A stretch of 17,420 nt of DNA from an uncultured Oscillibacter sp. (lineage in GTDB: Bacteria; Bacillota; Clostridia; Oscillospirales; Oscillospiraceae): NCBI GenBank assembly GCA_946183175.1, contig CAMHBH010000032.1:1-17420 (forward strand). Direction: 5' to 3'. A program made the position numbers and the translations under genes. Shown piece by piece: positions 1 through 7,886 of this stretch (position 1 is the first letter of the stretch; each line of letters starts with the position of its first letter). The notes below the pieces were generated by a model that was not told where the DNA came from, did no database searches, and saw only the letters and a program-made list of their open reading frames with translations.

Positions 1-1
1 C

Positions 2-325
2 TCCTACCGCACAGTCGGCGACGGCGACACCGTCACCGACCAGACGCCCGCCGGAGGGGCCATCGTGCCGAACAACGCGCAAATCATCCTGTACCTGGGC
101 ACGAGCAAGCCCGACGAACTCTGTACGGTTCCGGACGTAATGGGCATGAGTATCGAGAAGGCCACGCAGGCAATGGCCAAGGCCGGGCTGATTCTCCGCG
201 TATCGGGCACCACGCGCGGCGCGTCGAATATCCTTGCCATCCGGCAGGATAAGGAGGCCGGGAGCCGCCTGTTGGCCGGAAGCGTGGTGACGGTGCAGTT
301 CGGCGACGGTACCGTGCTGGACTAA
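2..325 (+). CDS. C-terminal end of a PASTA-domain penicillin-binding protein (SpoVD/FtsI-like), 5' end outside window
   Basis: Only the last 107 codons are visible, open from the window edge to a TAA at 323-325. They hold the tail of one PASTA domain (ending near YLGTSKP) and then a complete one beginning VPDVMGMSIEKAT and ending VVTVQF. PASTA domains sit outside the membrane on class B penicillin-binding proteins and serine/threonine kinases and are linked to peptidoglycan or lipid II binding. The position directly before murE, with a 30-nt gap, matches spoVD/ftsI in Firmicute dcw clusters, so a septal or sporulation transpeptidase is the best call. The transpeptidase domain is not in the window, so the assignment rests on the PASTA module and gene order. 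SpoVD and a vegetative PBP2B cannot be told apart from this fragment. Confidence 0.85.
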   Translation, partial: SYRTVGDGDTVTDQTPAGGAIVPNNAQIILYLGTSKPDELCTVPDVMGMSIEKATQAMAKAGLILRVSGTTRGASNILAIRQDKEAGSRLLAGSVVTVQFGDGTVLD

Positions 326-355
326 TAGCGAGCAAAGAAAAGAGGCATATTTCCT

Positions 356-1825
356 ATGAAACTGAAAGACCTGTTGCGGGGGCTGGACATCGTCTCCGCC
401 ACGGCGGATATGGAACGCGAAATCCCGTCCGTGAGCTACGATTCCCGGACGGCGCGCCCCGGTTCGCTGTTCGTGGCCATGACCGGGTACGCCTTCGACG
501 GGCACGCCTTTATCGGCAAGGCCTACCAGAACGGCGCTTGCGCGGCGGTGTGCGAGCGCCCCCCGGAGGGCGGCATCCCCTATATACAGGTACGCGATTC
601 CCGGCGCGCGCTGGCCGTCATCGGGGCCAACTTCTACGGACACCCCGCCGACAGTATGACGATGGTCGGCGTCACGGGCACCAACGGCAAGACGACGACC
701 ACCTACTTGTTAAAGTCCATTCTGGAGCGGGAGCCCGGGACGAAAGTCGGCCTCATCGGCACCAACCAGAATATGATTGGCGACAAAGTTCTCCCCACGG
801 AGCGCACGACCCCGGAATCGTTTGAATTGCAGGGGCTGTTCGCGCGCATGCGCGACGCGGGCTGTACGCACGTCGTGATGGAGGTGTCGTCGCACGCGCT
901 GTACCTCGAGAGGGTCTACGGCGTACACTACGCCGTCGGAATCTTCACGAACCTGACGCAGGACCACCTCGACTTTCACAAGACCATGGAGGCCTACTGC
1001 GACGCCAAAGCGATACTGTTCCGGAACTGCGACAAGGGCGTGTGCAACGTCGACGACCCGTGGATGGAGCGCGTGACAAGGGACTGTACTTGTCAGTTGT
1101 ACACGTTCGGGCGCGCCCCGGAGGCCGACTTGCGGGCAAGCGACATCGAACTCGCCGCCGACCATATCGCGTTTCAGGCCGTGACGGCGCGGGCCTGCGT
1201 GCCGGTACGCGTCAACATCCCCGGCGCGTTCATGGTCTACAATACCCTCGACGCGCTCGCGGCGGCGCTCGTACTGGGTATCCCGCTCGACCGGAGCGCG
1301 AAAGTCCTCGCCGACGTGCCGCACGTCAAGGGGCGCGTGGAGGTCGTTCCCACGCCCGGAAAGCCCTATACCGTACTCATCGACTACGCGCACAGCCCCG
1401 ACGGCCTCGAAAACGTACTCCGTAGCGTGAAGGGCTTCGCGGAGGGGCGGACAATCGCCCTGTTCGGGTGCGGCGGGGACCGCGACAAGACGAAACGTCC
1501 GAAAATGGGCGCGGTCGCGGCGGCGAACGCCGATTTTGTTGTCGTGACCACGGACAATCCCCGCACGGAGTCGCCGTCGGCGATTATCCGCGACATCCTC
1601 CCCGGCCTCGACGGCTCCCCTACGCCCTACGTGGTCATAGAAGACCGCGTATCGGCCATCCGCTACTGCATGGACAACGCCCAGCCCGGCGACGTAATCG
1701 TACTCTGTGGCAAGGGCCACGAGACCTATCAGGAAATCGGGCAGGTCAAGTACCCCATGGACGAGCGGAAAATCGTGGCGGCGTACCTGTCGCCCACGGC
1801 GCGCTACTTCGGAAAGGGGAAGTGA
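356..1825 (+). CDS. murE: UDP-N-acetylmuramoyl-tripeptide synthetase MurE, meso-diaminopimelate-adding
   Basis: Cytoplasmic ATP-dependent ligase that adds the third amino acid to UDP-MurNAc-L-Ala-D-Glu in peptidoglycan precursor synthesis. The 489-aa length is normal for the family. Visible landmarks are the ATP-binding loop GVTGTNGKTTTT at residues 105-116, the EVSSHAL segment near 176-182, the probable carbamylated lysine K218 in DAKAILF, and GKGHE at 452-456. The DNPRTE motif at 400-405 is the signature of enzymes that use meso-diaminopimelate; lysine-adding MurE proteins lack this arginine. The wall is therefore predicted to be DAP-type, as expected for a spore former. Start ATG 356 follows an AAAGAGG-like ribosome binding site. 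The gene lies 30 nt after the PASTA gene. It is followed by a 140-nt gap with a hairpin and a promoter-like sequence instead of the murF often found here. Confidence 0.97.
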   Translation: MKLKDLLRGLDIVSATADMEREIPSVSYDSRTARPGSLFVAMTGYAFDGHAFIGKAYQNGACAAVCERPPEGGIPYIQVRDSRRALAVIGANFYGHPADSMTMVGVTGTNGKTTTTYLLKSILEREPGTKVGLIGTNQNMIGDKVLPTERTTPESFELQGLFARMRDAGCTHVVMEVSSHALYLERVYGVHYAVGIFTNLTQDHLDFHKTMEAYCDAKAILFRNCDKGVCNVDDPWMERVTRDCTCQLYTFGRAPEADLRASDIELAADHIAFQAVTARACVPVRVNIPGAFMVYNTLDALAAALVLGIPLDRSAKVLADVPHVKGRVEVVPTPGKPYTVLIDYAHSPDGLENVLRSVKGFAEGRTIALFGCGGDRDKTKRPKMGAVAAANADFVVVTTDNPRTESPSAIIRDILPGLDGSPTPYVVIEDRVSAIRYCMDNAQPGDVIVLCGKGHETYQEIGQVKYPMDERKIVAAYLSPTARYFGKGK

Positions 1826-1837
1826 CTCCGCGCGTCC

Positions 1838-1878
1838 GGAAATGTCCCCTGCGGGCCGCGGCGCGGAGGGACGTTTCC
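1838..1878 (+). other. Imperfect hairpin between murE and mraY
   Basis: GGAAATGTCCC at 1838-1848 pairs with GGGACGTTTCC at 1868-1878: 11 pairs including one G-U, around a very GC-rich 19-nt loop. No T-run follows directly, so this is not a textbook terminator. It could attenuate or mark mRNA processing before the promoter-like sequence at 1898. The arm resembles other intergenic hairpins in this window. Confidence 0.45.
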
Positions 1879-1897
1879 CGCAAACTGTAAATTTCGC

Positions 1898-1926
1898 TTG
1901 CTTTCCGCGCCGCTTTATGGTATTGT
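1898..1926 (+). promoter_or_regulatory. Candidate sigma-A promoter with extended -10 upstream of mraY
   Basis: TTGCTT at 1898-1903, a 17-bp spacer, then TATTGT at 1921-1926 preceded by TGG, which gives an extended -10. The same block CTTTATGGTATT occurs at the spo0A promoter candidate. It would let mraY and the downstream genes be transcribed independently of the PBP and murE. Confidence 0.5.
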
Positions 1927-1965
1927 ACGCGGCGGAGTATTCAATAAAGGGGTGCGTGAAATACT

Positions 1966-2955
1966 GTGACTGTCTGCCTTGCTTTTACGGTCAGCTTCCT
2001 GCTGACGCTCGTCTTCGGACACTTCCTCCTTGAGGAATTGCGCAAACTACACGCCGGACAGGAAATCCGCGAGGACGGCCCGACCTGGCACGCCAAAAAG
2101 GCCGGTACGCCTACCATGGGCGGCATTATGTTCATTTTCGGTACGGCTGTCGCGGTATTCCTCTTCGGGTTGCCGTTCATGCGCGCGGGGGTCTACGTAC
2201 ACCTGCATATCCTCCTGTTCGCGCTGGCCTTCGGCATGATTGGCTTTATCGACGATTTCCAGAAAGTCCGCTACCACCGCAACGAGGGCCTGACCGCCCG
2301 GCAGAAATTCCTCCTGCAACTCGCCGAATCCGTCATCTTCCTTACGATTATGCGGCACGAGGGATTTTTGCAAAATACCATCTACATTCCCGGCACGCGC
2401 GTCTCCTTCGCGCTCAACTGGTTCGTGTACCTGTTCTTCGCGGCGTTCGTCATGGTGGGCTGTGTCAACTCCGTGAACCTGACGGACGGCGTCGACGGCC
2501 TCGCTGCAAGTGTGACACTCGTCGTCATGTGCTTCTTTAGCGTGGTCGCGCTGACGTGGGACCGCTACGGCGTACAGAGCCTGTTTCCGGCGGCTATGGC
2601 CGGGGGTCTGTCGGCGTTCCTGTTCTACAACGCACACCCGGCGGTCGTGTTCATGGGCGACACCGGAAGCCTGTTTCTAGGCGGGGCCGTCGCCGCGCTG
2701 GCCTTCGCGATGGATATGCCGCTCATCCTGATTCCCGTCGGGATTGTCTACATTGCCGAAACGGTGTCGGACATCATCCAGGTCGGCTACTTCAAGGCCA
2801 CGCACGGAAAGCGCTTCTTCAAAATGGCCCCGCTTCACCACCACTTGGAGTTGTCCGGGTGGAGCGAGTGGAAGGTCGTGGGCGTATTCTCGGGGCTGAC
2901 GGCGCTGTGCTGTTTCGTCGCGTACATGGCAGTGCGCAATCGCTACGGCGCGTAA
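1966..2955 (+). CDS. mraY: Phospho-N-acetylmuramoyl-pentapeptide transferase MraY
   Basis: Integral membrane enzyme that moves phospho-MurNAc-pentapeptide from UDP to undecaprenyl phosphate, making lipid I. The 329-aa protein has many hydrophobic helices. Family motifs are GQEIREDGPTWHAKKAGTPT at 31-50, the active-site pair D96-D97 in GFIDDF, VNLTDGVDGLA at 170-180, D232 in FMGDTGSLFLGG, and the histidine cluster PLHHHLELSGW at 289-299. The start is a GTG at 1966, 11 nt after an AAAGGGGTG ribosome binding site; no ATG fits upstream, because the in-frame N-terminus is already the first membrane helix. In many Firmicutes murD follows mraY. Here ftsW follows after only 26 nt and murD is missing. 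Confidence 0.97.
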   Translation: MTVCLAFTVSFLLTLVFGHFLLEELRKLHAGQEIREDGPTWHAKKAGTPTMGGIMFIFGTAVAVFLFGLPFMRAGVYVHLHILLFALAFGMIGFIDDFQKVRYHRNEGLTARQKFLLQLAESVIFLTIMRHEGFLQNTIYIPGTRVSFALNWFVYLFFAAFVMVGCVNSVNLTDGVDGLAASVTLVVMCFFSVVALTWDRYGVQSLFPAAMAGGLSAFLFYNAHPAVVFMGDTGSLFLGGAVAALAFAMDMPLILIPVGIVYIAETVSDIIQVGYFKATHGKRFFKMAPLHHHLELSGWSEWKVVGVFSGLTALCCFVAYMAVRNRYGA

Positions 2956-2981
2956 GATTCACGACGGAAGGGGGCGTAGGA

Positions 2982-4292
2982 ATGGCGGCTAGACAGCGTG
3001 ATTTATTACGAAGACTCCGCGACGCGGCGGACGTACTGCGCGGAAAGGCGGCGGTCTCCGCACCGAAAGAACCGCCGCCGCCTCTGACGCGGGAGGAACG
3101 CCGCGCAAAACAGGAAGCCTTCCTGTGGCGGGAGCGCCGCAACCGGGAAGTCCGGGAGAAAGTGCGCGAGAAGGAGCGCGAGAGCCGCGAACTGGCAAGC
3201 GGCCCTATCGACTTGCCGTTCTGCCTGTTGATTCTGCTGTTGACGGCGGTCGGACTGGTGATGTTGCTGTCGGCGAGCTTCCCCTACGCCTACTACAAAA
3301 TGCAGGACCCGACTTACTTTTTCCGCCTTCAAGGACTGTTCGCGCTGACGGGCATTTGCTTTATGCTGATGGCGAGCCGCGTCAACTACCAGCGCCTGCG
3401 GGGCGCGGCGAAACTGCTGATGATAATCTCAATCACCCTGCTTGTACTCGTACTGATACCCGGTATCGGGCGAATCAGCCACAACGCGCGGCGCTGGATT
3501 GCCGTCGGGAATCTGTTCCAGTTTCAGCCGTCGGAAATCGCGAAACTTGCGGTCATTGTCTGGTTTTCGGCGGACATCTCCCGGAAACGCGACAAAATGC
3601 GCACGTTTCAGGAGGGCATTCTGCCCTATTTGAAAATCATGGGCGTTATCGCCGTACTCATGATGTTGGAGCCGCACCTGTCCGGTACCATCCTGATACT
3701 CGGCACCGGGGCCGTACTGATGTTAGTCGGCGGTATCGAGTTGAAATGGGTACTCGGCGCGGTCGGCGGCGCGGGGTTCTTCGCGTTCCTGCTCATCAAG
3801 GGCATTATCCCCTACGGGCAGTCCAGAATCGCCATGTGGCGGAATCCGTTCATTGACGCGCAGAATCAGGGCTACCAGCTCGTGCAAAGCCTGATTTCGA
3901 TAGGTTCCGGCGGGCTGTTCGGCGTCGGACTTGGCAAGAGCCGGCAAAAGTTCCTGTACCTGCCGGAGGAGCACAACGACTTTATTTTCGCGGTCGTGTG
4001 CGAGGAACTCGGCCTCATCGGCGCGACGTTAATCATGTTGCTTTTCGCCGCCATGATTCTCCGGGGCTACTGGATTGCCCTGCACGCCCGCGACCGCTTC
4101 GGGAGCCTGCTTGTGACGGGAATCATCACCCAAATGGCCATGCAGACGTTTTTCAATATCGGCGTCGTGACGGGGTTCCTGCCGACTACGGGAATCTCCC
4201 TGCCGTTCTTCAGCTACGGCGGCACGGCGATTCTGATACAGCTTGCCGAAATGGGGATTGTGCTTTCGGTGTCGCGTCAGATGAAATTGTGA
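2982..4292 (+). CDS. ftsW: SEDS-family peptidoglycan polymerase FtsW/SpoVE
   Basis: Polytopic membrane glycosyltransferase of the SEDS family that polymerises lipid II with a partner class B PBP, here probably the PASTA protein at the window start. It has 436 aa. Residues 1-74 form a charged cytoplasmic leader that is likely coiled-coil (WRERRNREVREKVREKERE at 49-67), longer than in most FtsW or SpoVE proteins. Membrane segments begin at about 75 (IDLPFCLLILLLTAVGL). Conserved SEDS features include NARRWI near 168, QPSEIAKLA at 182-190, LPEEHNDFIFAV at 327-338 with the likely catalytic D333, and FFSYGG near the end. ATG 2982 follows a GGAAGGGGGCG-like site; longer in-frame starts would run back into mraY. 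FtsW and the sporulation-specific SpoVE cannot be separated from sequence alone. Confidence 0.93.
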   Translation: MAARQRDLLRRLRDAADVLRGKAAVSAPKEPPPPLTREERRAKQEAFLWRERRNREVREKVREKERESRELASGPIDLPFCLLILLLTAVGLVMLLSASFPYAYYKMQDPTYFFRLQGLFALTGICFMLMASRVNYQRLRGAAKLLMIISITLLVLVLIPGIGRISHNARRWIAVGNLFQFQPSEIAKLAVIVWFSADISRKRDKMRTFQEGILPYLKIMGVIAVLMMLEPHLSGTILILGTGAVLMLVGGIELKWVLGAVGGAGFFAFLLIKGIIPYGQSRIAMWRNPFIDAQNQGYQLVQSLISIGSGGLFGVGLGKSRQKFLYLPEEHNDFIFAVVCEELGLIGATLIMLLFAAMILRGYWIALHARDRFGSLLVTGIITQMAMQTFFNIGVVTGFLPTTGISLPFFSYGGTAILIQLAEMGIVLSVSRQMKL

Positions 4293-4304
4293 CGGGAGGC
4301 GCGT

Positions 4305-5441
4305 ATGAAAAAGGCATGGAAACGGGTACTTTTCACCTGCGGCGGCACCGCCGGACACGTCAACCCCGCCCTCGCGCTGGCACAGCGTATCGGGGAGGAG
4401 TGCCCCGGCGCGGAATTCCTGTTCGTGGGCGCGGAACGCGGTATCGAACGCGACCTGCTCGAAAAGGCGGGCTATCCGTTCCGTACCGTGCATATCTCTA
4501 ACTTTCACCGCTCGTTCGCGCCGAAAGAAATCCGTCACAATCTGGTATCGGTCTTCAACCTCCTGCGCGCCCCGGCGGAGGCCAAAAAAATCTTACTGGA
4601 TTTCCGCCCGGAGGCGGTTATCGGCACGGGCGGCTACGCGAGTTACCCGGCGATTAAGGCCGCCGCGAAACTCGGCATTCCGACGGCGGTACACGAATCG
4701 AACATGATACCGGGCTTGACGACGCAACTATTAGAGCCCGTCGCCGACAGAATCATGGTGGGCTTTGAGGCCTGCCGCGCGAACTACAAACACCCGGAGA
4801 AAGTCATCGTCACGGGAACCCCGGTTCGCGGCGACTTCTTCAAGCGTACAAAGTCAGAGGCCAAGCGCGAACTCGGCGTAGACGACGGGCGGCCCCTCGT
4901 GGTGTCGTTCTGGGGGTCTCTGGGGGCCTCGGGGATGAATCGGCAAATGGCCGACTTTATCGCGCTGGAAGTCAAAAAGACGCCGTTCCACCATATCCAC
5001 TCCGCCGGGAAGGCCGGATTCCCCGTGATTCAGGCGCTTTTGCAAGACAAGGGCGTTTCGATTCCGGACGGTTCGCCCGTGCGGCTGGCGGAGTACCTGT
5101 ACGACATGCCGCTGGTCATGCGCGCGGCGGACTTGGTGATTTCGCGCGCGGGGGCGTCGACGCTCAGCGAACTGACCGCGCTGGGCGTCCCGGCGATACT
5201 CATACCGTCGCCGTACGTCACGAACCACCACCAGGAGAAGAACGCGCGCGCCTTGGAGGACGCCGGGGGCGCTGTCGTACTCACGGAGGCGGAGTCGTCC
5301 GGGCAGAAACTGTTCCAGACGGTCAGCGAGATACTACGCAACCCGGCGCGGCTGGAAAAGATGTCGGCATGTATGGCGTCGCTGGGTATCCGGGACGCCA
5401 CGGAGCGCATTTTGGACACTGTGGAAGCTATCGAAAAGTAG
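4305..5441 (+). CDS. murG: Undecaprenyl-PP-MurNAc-pentapeptide N-acetylglucosaminyltransferase MurG
   Basis: Peripheral membrane GT-B glycosyltransferase that adds GlcNAc from UDP-GlcNAc to lipid I, giving lipid II. It has 378 aa, slightly long for the family. The N-terminal glycine loop is GGTAGHVNPALA at 13-24 and a second is GTGGYASYP at 107-115. HESN at 130-133 and TGTPVR at 170-175 are typical. The nucleotide-sugar site appears as SRAGASTLSEL at 280-290 followed by PSPYVTNHHQ at 301-310. ATG 4305 has a GGGAGG site 7 nt upstream and sits 12 nt after ftsW, so the two are probably translated from one message. It is the last gene before a 152-nt gap with repeats and hairpins. Confidence 0.97.
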   Translation: MKKAWKRVLFTCGGTAGHVNPALALAQRIGEECPGAEFLFVGAERGIERDLLEKAGYPFRTVHISNFHRSFAPKEIRHNLVSVFNLLRAPAEAKKILLDFRPEAVIGTGGYASYPAIKAAAKLGIPTAVHESNMIPGLTTQLLEPVADRIMVGFEACRANYKHPEKVIVTGTPVRGDFFKRTKSEAKRELGVDDGRPLVVSFWGSLGASGMNRQMADFIALEVKKTPFHHIHSAGKAGFPVIQALLQDKGVSIPDGSPVRLAEYLYDMPLVMRAADLVISRAGASTLSELTALGVPAILIPSPYVTNHHQEKNARALEDAGGAVVLTEAESSGQKLFQTVSEILRNPARLEKMSACMASLGIRDATERILDTVEAIEK

Positions 5442-5528
5442 CCGTTCCGCCGCTTCGTGACATTTCCCCCACAAGCGGGCAAGGCAAGAAATCGGCCCGT
5501 AAGGGCCAAAGAGTAACCGTTCCGCCGC
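5437..5528 (+). repeat. 17-nt direct repeat flanking small hairpins between murG and murA
   Basis: AGTAGCCGTTCCGCCGC at 5437-5453 recurs as AGTAACCGTTCCGCCGC at 5512-5528, 16 of 17 bases identical and 75 nt apart. The first copy overlaps the murG stop codon. Between them lies GGCCC-GTAA-GGGCC at 5494-5507, a five-pair stem with a GNRA-type tetraloop. A further AACCCG/CGGGTT hairpin lies at about 5549-5567. No T-run makes a clear terminator. The function is unknown; it may be a small dispersed element. Confidence 0.5.
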
Positions 5529-5593
5529 GTTCCCCATAGGATGAAGCGAACCCGCCGCCGACGGGTTACGCCCATTCTGTGGAGGGACCGGTC

Positions 5594-7039
5594 ATGAGAG
5601 AATTGCTAATCCGGGGCGGACGGCCTCTGTCGGGGGAAGTGCGCGTACAGGGCGCGAAAAACAGCGTCCTGCCGATTCTGGCGGCGGCCCCGCTCGCCAA
5701 CGGCGTCGTGACACTTGCGCGCTGTCCGCGCCTGCGGGATGTCGAAACGTCTATACAAATACTCCGGGAATTGGGCTGTTCCGCCGCGTGGGACGGCGAT
5801 TCGCTCACCGTCGACACGTCCACATTCCGGGACTGTACGATTCCCGACGCGCTCATGAGGGAAATGCGCTCGTCCGTGGTATTCCTGGGCGCGATTCTGG
5901 CGCGTTGCGGGCGGGCGTCCTGCGGCATGCCCGGGGGCTGTGAACTCGGCCCCCGCCCGATTGATTTACACCTGTCGGGCCTGCGCGCGATGGGGGCCGA
6001 TATCCGGGAGCGCGGCGGAATCCTCCGTTGCGACGGCTGTCGGCTGTGCGGGGAGAGTATCGTACTCCCCACGCCGTCCGTAGGGGCCACGGAGAATCTC
6101 ATGCTTGCGGCCTGCGGCGGCGACGGCGTCACCGTGATACGCAACGCCGCCCGCGAGCCCGAAATCGTCGACTTGGCCGGGTTCCTCAACGCCTGCGGCG
6201 GCGACGTGCGCGGCGCGGGGAGCGGTACGGTCAGCGTCGCGGGGCGGCGCGACATGCACGGCTGTACCTACCCCGTCATGCCCGACCGCATTGTAGCGGC
6301 TACTTATCTTTGCGCGGCGGCGTCGGCGGGCGGCGAAATCTTCCTGCGGGGCGCGGAGGCGCGCCACCTCGACGCGGTGCTGTCCGTACTCCGCGAGAGC
6401 GGCTGTCAGGCCCTACACGACGCCGACGGCCTTCGCTTCCGCGCGGCGGCGCGCCTGAAACCTGTCGGCCCGGTACGAACCGCGCCCTACCCGGGCTTCC
6501 CCACCGACGCGCAATCGGTACTCATGGCGGCGCTTCTCCGCGCGGAGGGCACGACCGTCTTTGAGGAAAACTTGTTCGAGAACCGCTACCGGCACGTCCC
6601 GGAACTCCGGCGCATGGGCGCGGATATCCGGGTATTCGGGCGCGTGGCGGTGGTCAATGGCCCGGCGTCCTTACACGGGGCGGCGGTGGAGTGTACGGAC
6701 TTACGCGGCGGCGCGGCGCTGTGCGTGGCGGCGCTGGCGGCGGACGGAGAGACCCGCGTCGGGAATCTCCGGCACCTGGAGCGGGGCTACGAGGATATCG
6801 CGCGCGACCTGTCCGCGCTGGGCGGGGACGCGAATTGTACAGGAGAAGCACTATGGCAGACGGCAAGAGCAGTCGGAGAGGCAATCGAGACAGCGGGCGT
6901 CGGCGCGAACGCCGCCCCCGCCGCGCCGAGGTCTGGCGCGAACCCCGGCCCGTCCGGGAACGCCCCCGGCGTACCAGACGGCGGCGCAGACGTACACACC
7001 CCGAGCGGGGCTACCTGTCCCGGGCGCTGTCCTCGCTGA
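5594..7039 (+). CDS. murA: UDP-N-acetylglucosamine 1-carboxyvinyltransferase MurA with C-terminal out-of-frame extension
   Basis: Cytoplasmic enolpyruvyl transferase catalysing the first committed step of peptidoglycan synthesis (phosphoenolpyruvate plus UDP-GlcNAc). Counting from ATG 5594, which has GGAGGG at 5581-5586, the landmarks are K22-N23 in QGAKNSVLP, the catalytic cysteine C116 in MPGGCELGPRPIDLHLSGL, D305 in FPTDAQS, and R397 in ERGYEDI. Having cysteine, not aspartate, at this position predicts fosfomycin sensitivity. A full MurA ends at about residue 410 (DLSALGGD). The frame has no stop there and continues 70 or so codons, rich in Ala, Gly and Pro, to TGA at 7037-7039. That tail overlaps ftsQ by 187 nt and resembles the other-frame reading of the ftsQ arginine-rich leader, so it is probably not a functional domain. 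murB, common at this place in Bacillus, is absent. Confidence 0.93.
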   Translation: MRELLIRGGRPLSGEVRVQGAKNSVLPILAAAPLANGVVTLARCPRLRDVETSIQILRELGCSAAWDGDSLTVDTSTFRDCTIPDALMREMRSSVVFLGAILARCGRASCGMPGGCELGPRPIDLHLSGLRAMGADIRERGGILRCDGCRLCGESIVLPTPSVGATENLMLAACGGDGVTVIRNAAREPEIVDLAGFLNACGGDVRGAGSGTVSVAGRRDMHGCTYPVMPDRIVAATYLCAAASAGGEIFLRGAEARHLDAVLSVLRESGCQALHDADGLRFRAAARLKPVGPVRTAPYPGFPTDAQSVLMAALLRAEGTTVFEENLFENRYRHVPELRRMGADIRVFGRVAVVNGPASLHGAAVECTDLRGGAALCVAALAADGETRVGNLRHLERGYEDIARDLSALGGDANCTGEALWQTARAVGEAIETAGVGANAAPAAPRSGANPGPSGNAPGVPDGGADVHTPSGATCPGRCPR

Positions 7040-7731
7040 TTGTCCTTGTCACGGTTTTCGCGGCGCTGATTATGTTCTTCCGCGTCAAAATCGTGAACAT
7101 CACGGGCGCGCACCGCTACAGCGACGCCGAAATATTGTCCGTGGCGGGCATTTCCGACGGGCAGAATATGTTCCTGATGAACAAGTACCGCATGGCCGAC
7201 AAGCTCATCCGCGAGCTGACGTACCTGGAAGACGTGCACATCAGCCGCGATTTGCCCGACACGCTCATTATCGACCTCAAAGAGTGCGTCATTCCGCTGT
7301 CCGTCGCGCAGGACGCCGCATGCTGGCTCGTCAGCCCAAGCGGGAAAATCGTCGACCGCCTCGACATCTCCGCCGCCGACCAGTACGCGCAGATTACGGG
7401 CTGCCCCATTCTCTCCCCGTCCGTCGGGACGCAGATTGCCCTACCCAGCGACTACCTCCCCCAGCAGCGCAGTCTCGTGCAGCTCCTCACCGCCCTGGAC
7501 AACGCGCAAATGCTCGACGACGTGGACGGTATCCGCCTCGACAAGCACGACTGCATCCTCGTCGACTACGGCGGGCGCTTCACCGTCAAATTCCCCCTCG
7601 ACGCAAACTACCGCTTCAAGCTCCACGCGCTGGAAGTCTACATCAGCGGGGAGAAAATACAGGACAACATGACCGGGACATTCGACCTGACCCGCGACGA
7701 CCGGAATTATTTCCGGCAGAACGTCCGCTAG
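6853..7731 (+). CDS. ftsQ: Cell division protein FtsQ/DivIB
   Basis: Bitopic divisome protein connecting the septal synthase to the ring. The 292 aa show a cytoplasmic leader (1-56) with 23 arginines in the first 52 residues, including a run of six at 42-47. One membrane helix follows at about 58-76 (ALSSLIVLVTVFAALIMFF), then a POTRA-like domain starting VKIVNITGAHRYSDAEI and running to about 145 (DTLIIDLKE), then a beta-rich FtsQ/DivIB domain. ATG 6853 has CAGGAG 7 nt upstream and gives the normal topology. Earlier in-frame starts would only extend further into murA. The first 187 nt of the gene are also the end of the murA reading frame, so translation is probably coupled. Assignment to DivIB or FtsQ is by architecture and place before ftsZ. 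Confidence 0.9.
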   Translation: MADGKSSRRGNRDSGRRRERRPRRAEVWREPRPVRERPRRTRRRRRRTHPERGYLSRALSSLIVLVTVFAALIMFFRVKIVNITGAHRYSDAEILSVAGISDGQNMFLMNKYRMADKLIRELTYLEDVHISRDLPDTLIIDLKECVIPLSVAQDAACWLVSPSGKIVDRLDISAADQYAQITGCPILSPSVGTQIALPSDYLPQQRSLVQLLTALDNAQMLDDVDGIRLDKHDCILVDYGGRFTVKFPLDANYRFKLHALEVYISGEKIQDNMTGTFDLTRDDRNYFRQNVR

Positions 7732-7790
7732 CTTTCCGGGATTTGTCAGGGGGTTTTGTAAAAAAATCGTTAAATTTTGAGAATGGGGAC

Positions 7791-7819
7791 TTGACCGGAC
7801 AGGAAAAGTGTCATACAAT
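7791..7819 (+). promoter_or_regulatory. ftsZ promoter, sigma-A type
   Basis: TTGACC at 7791-7796, 17-bp spacer, TACAAT at 7814-7819. It lies in the 155-nt gap after ftsQ, about 70 nt before the ftsZ start, and predicts independent transcription of ftsZ. The preceding stretch (7741-7790) is AT-rich without a clear terminator. Confidence 0.75.
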
Positions 7820-7886
7820 AGAGCGGACGCGAATCAGAAACAGCGGCGGACGCGTTCGCCGATACGAAAGGCAGGAGGCAGTAAAC

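Noticed and set aside
710..1720. 336-codon open frame on the minus strand inside murE
   Set aside because: Mirror frame of a GC-rich gene. It has no ribosome binding site, its composition is His/Arg/Val-rich, and the plus frame carries all MurE motifs.
6561..7886. Upstream in-frame extension of ftsZ through murA and ftsQ
   Set aside because: Open only because of high GC. The good ribosome binding site, promoter and family start all point to ATG 7887.
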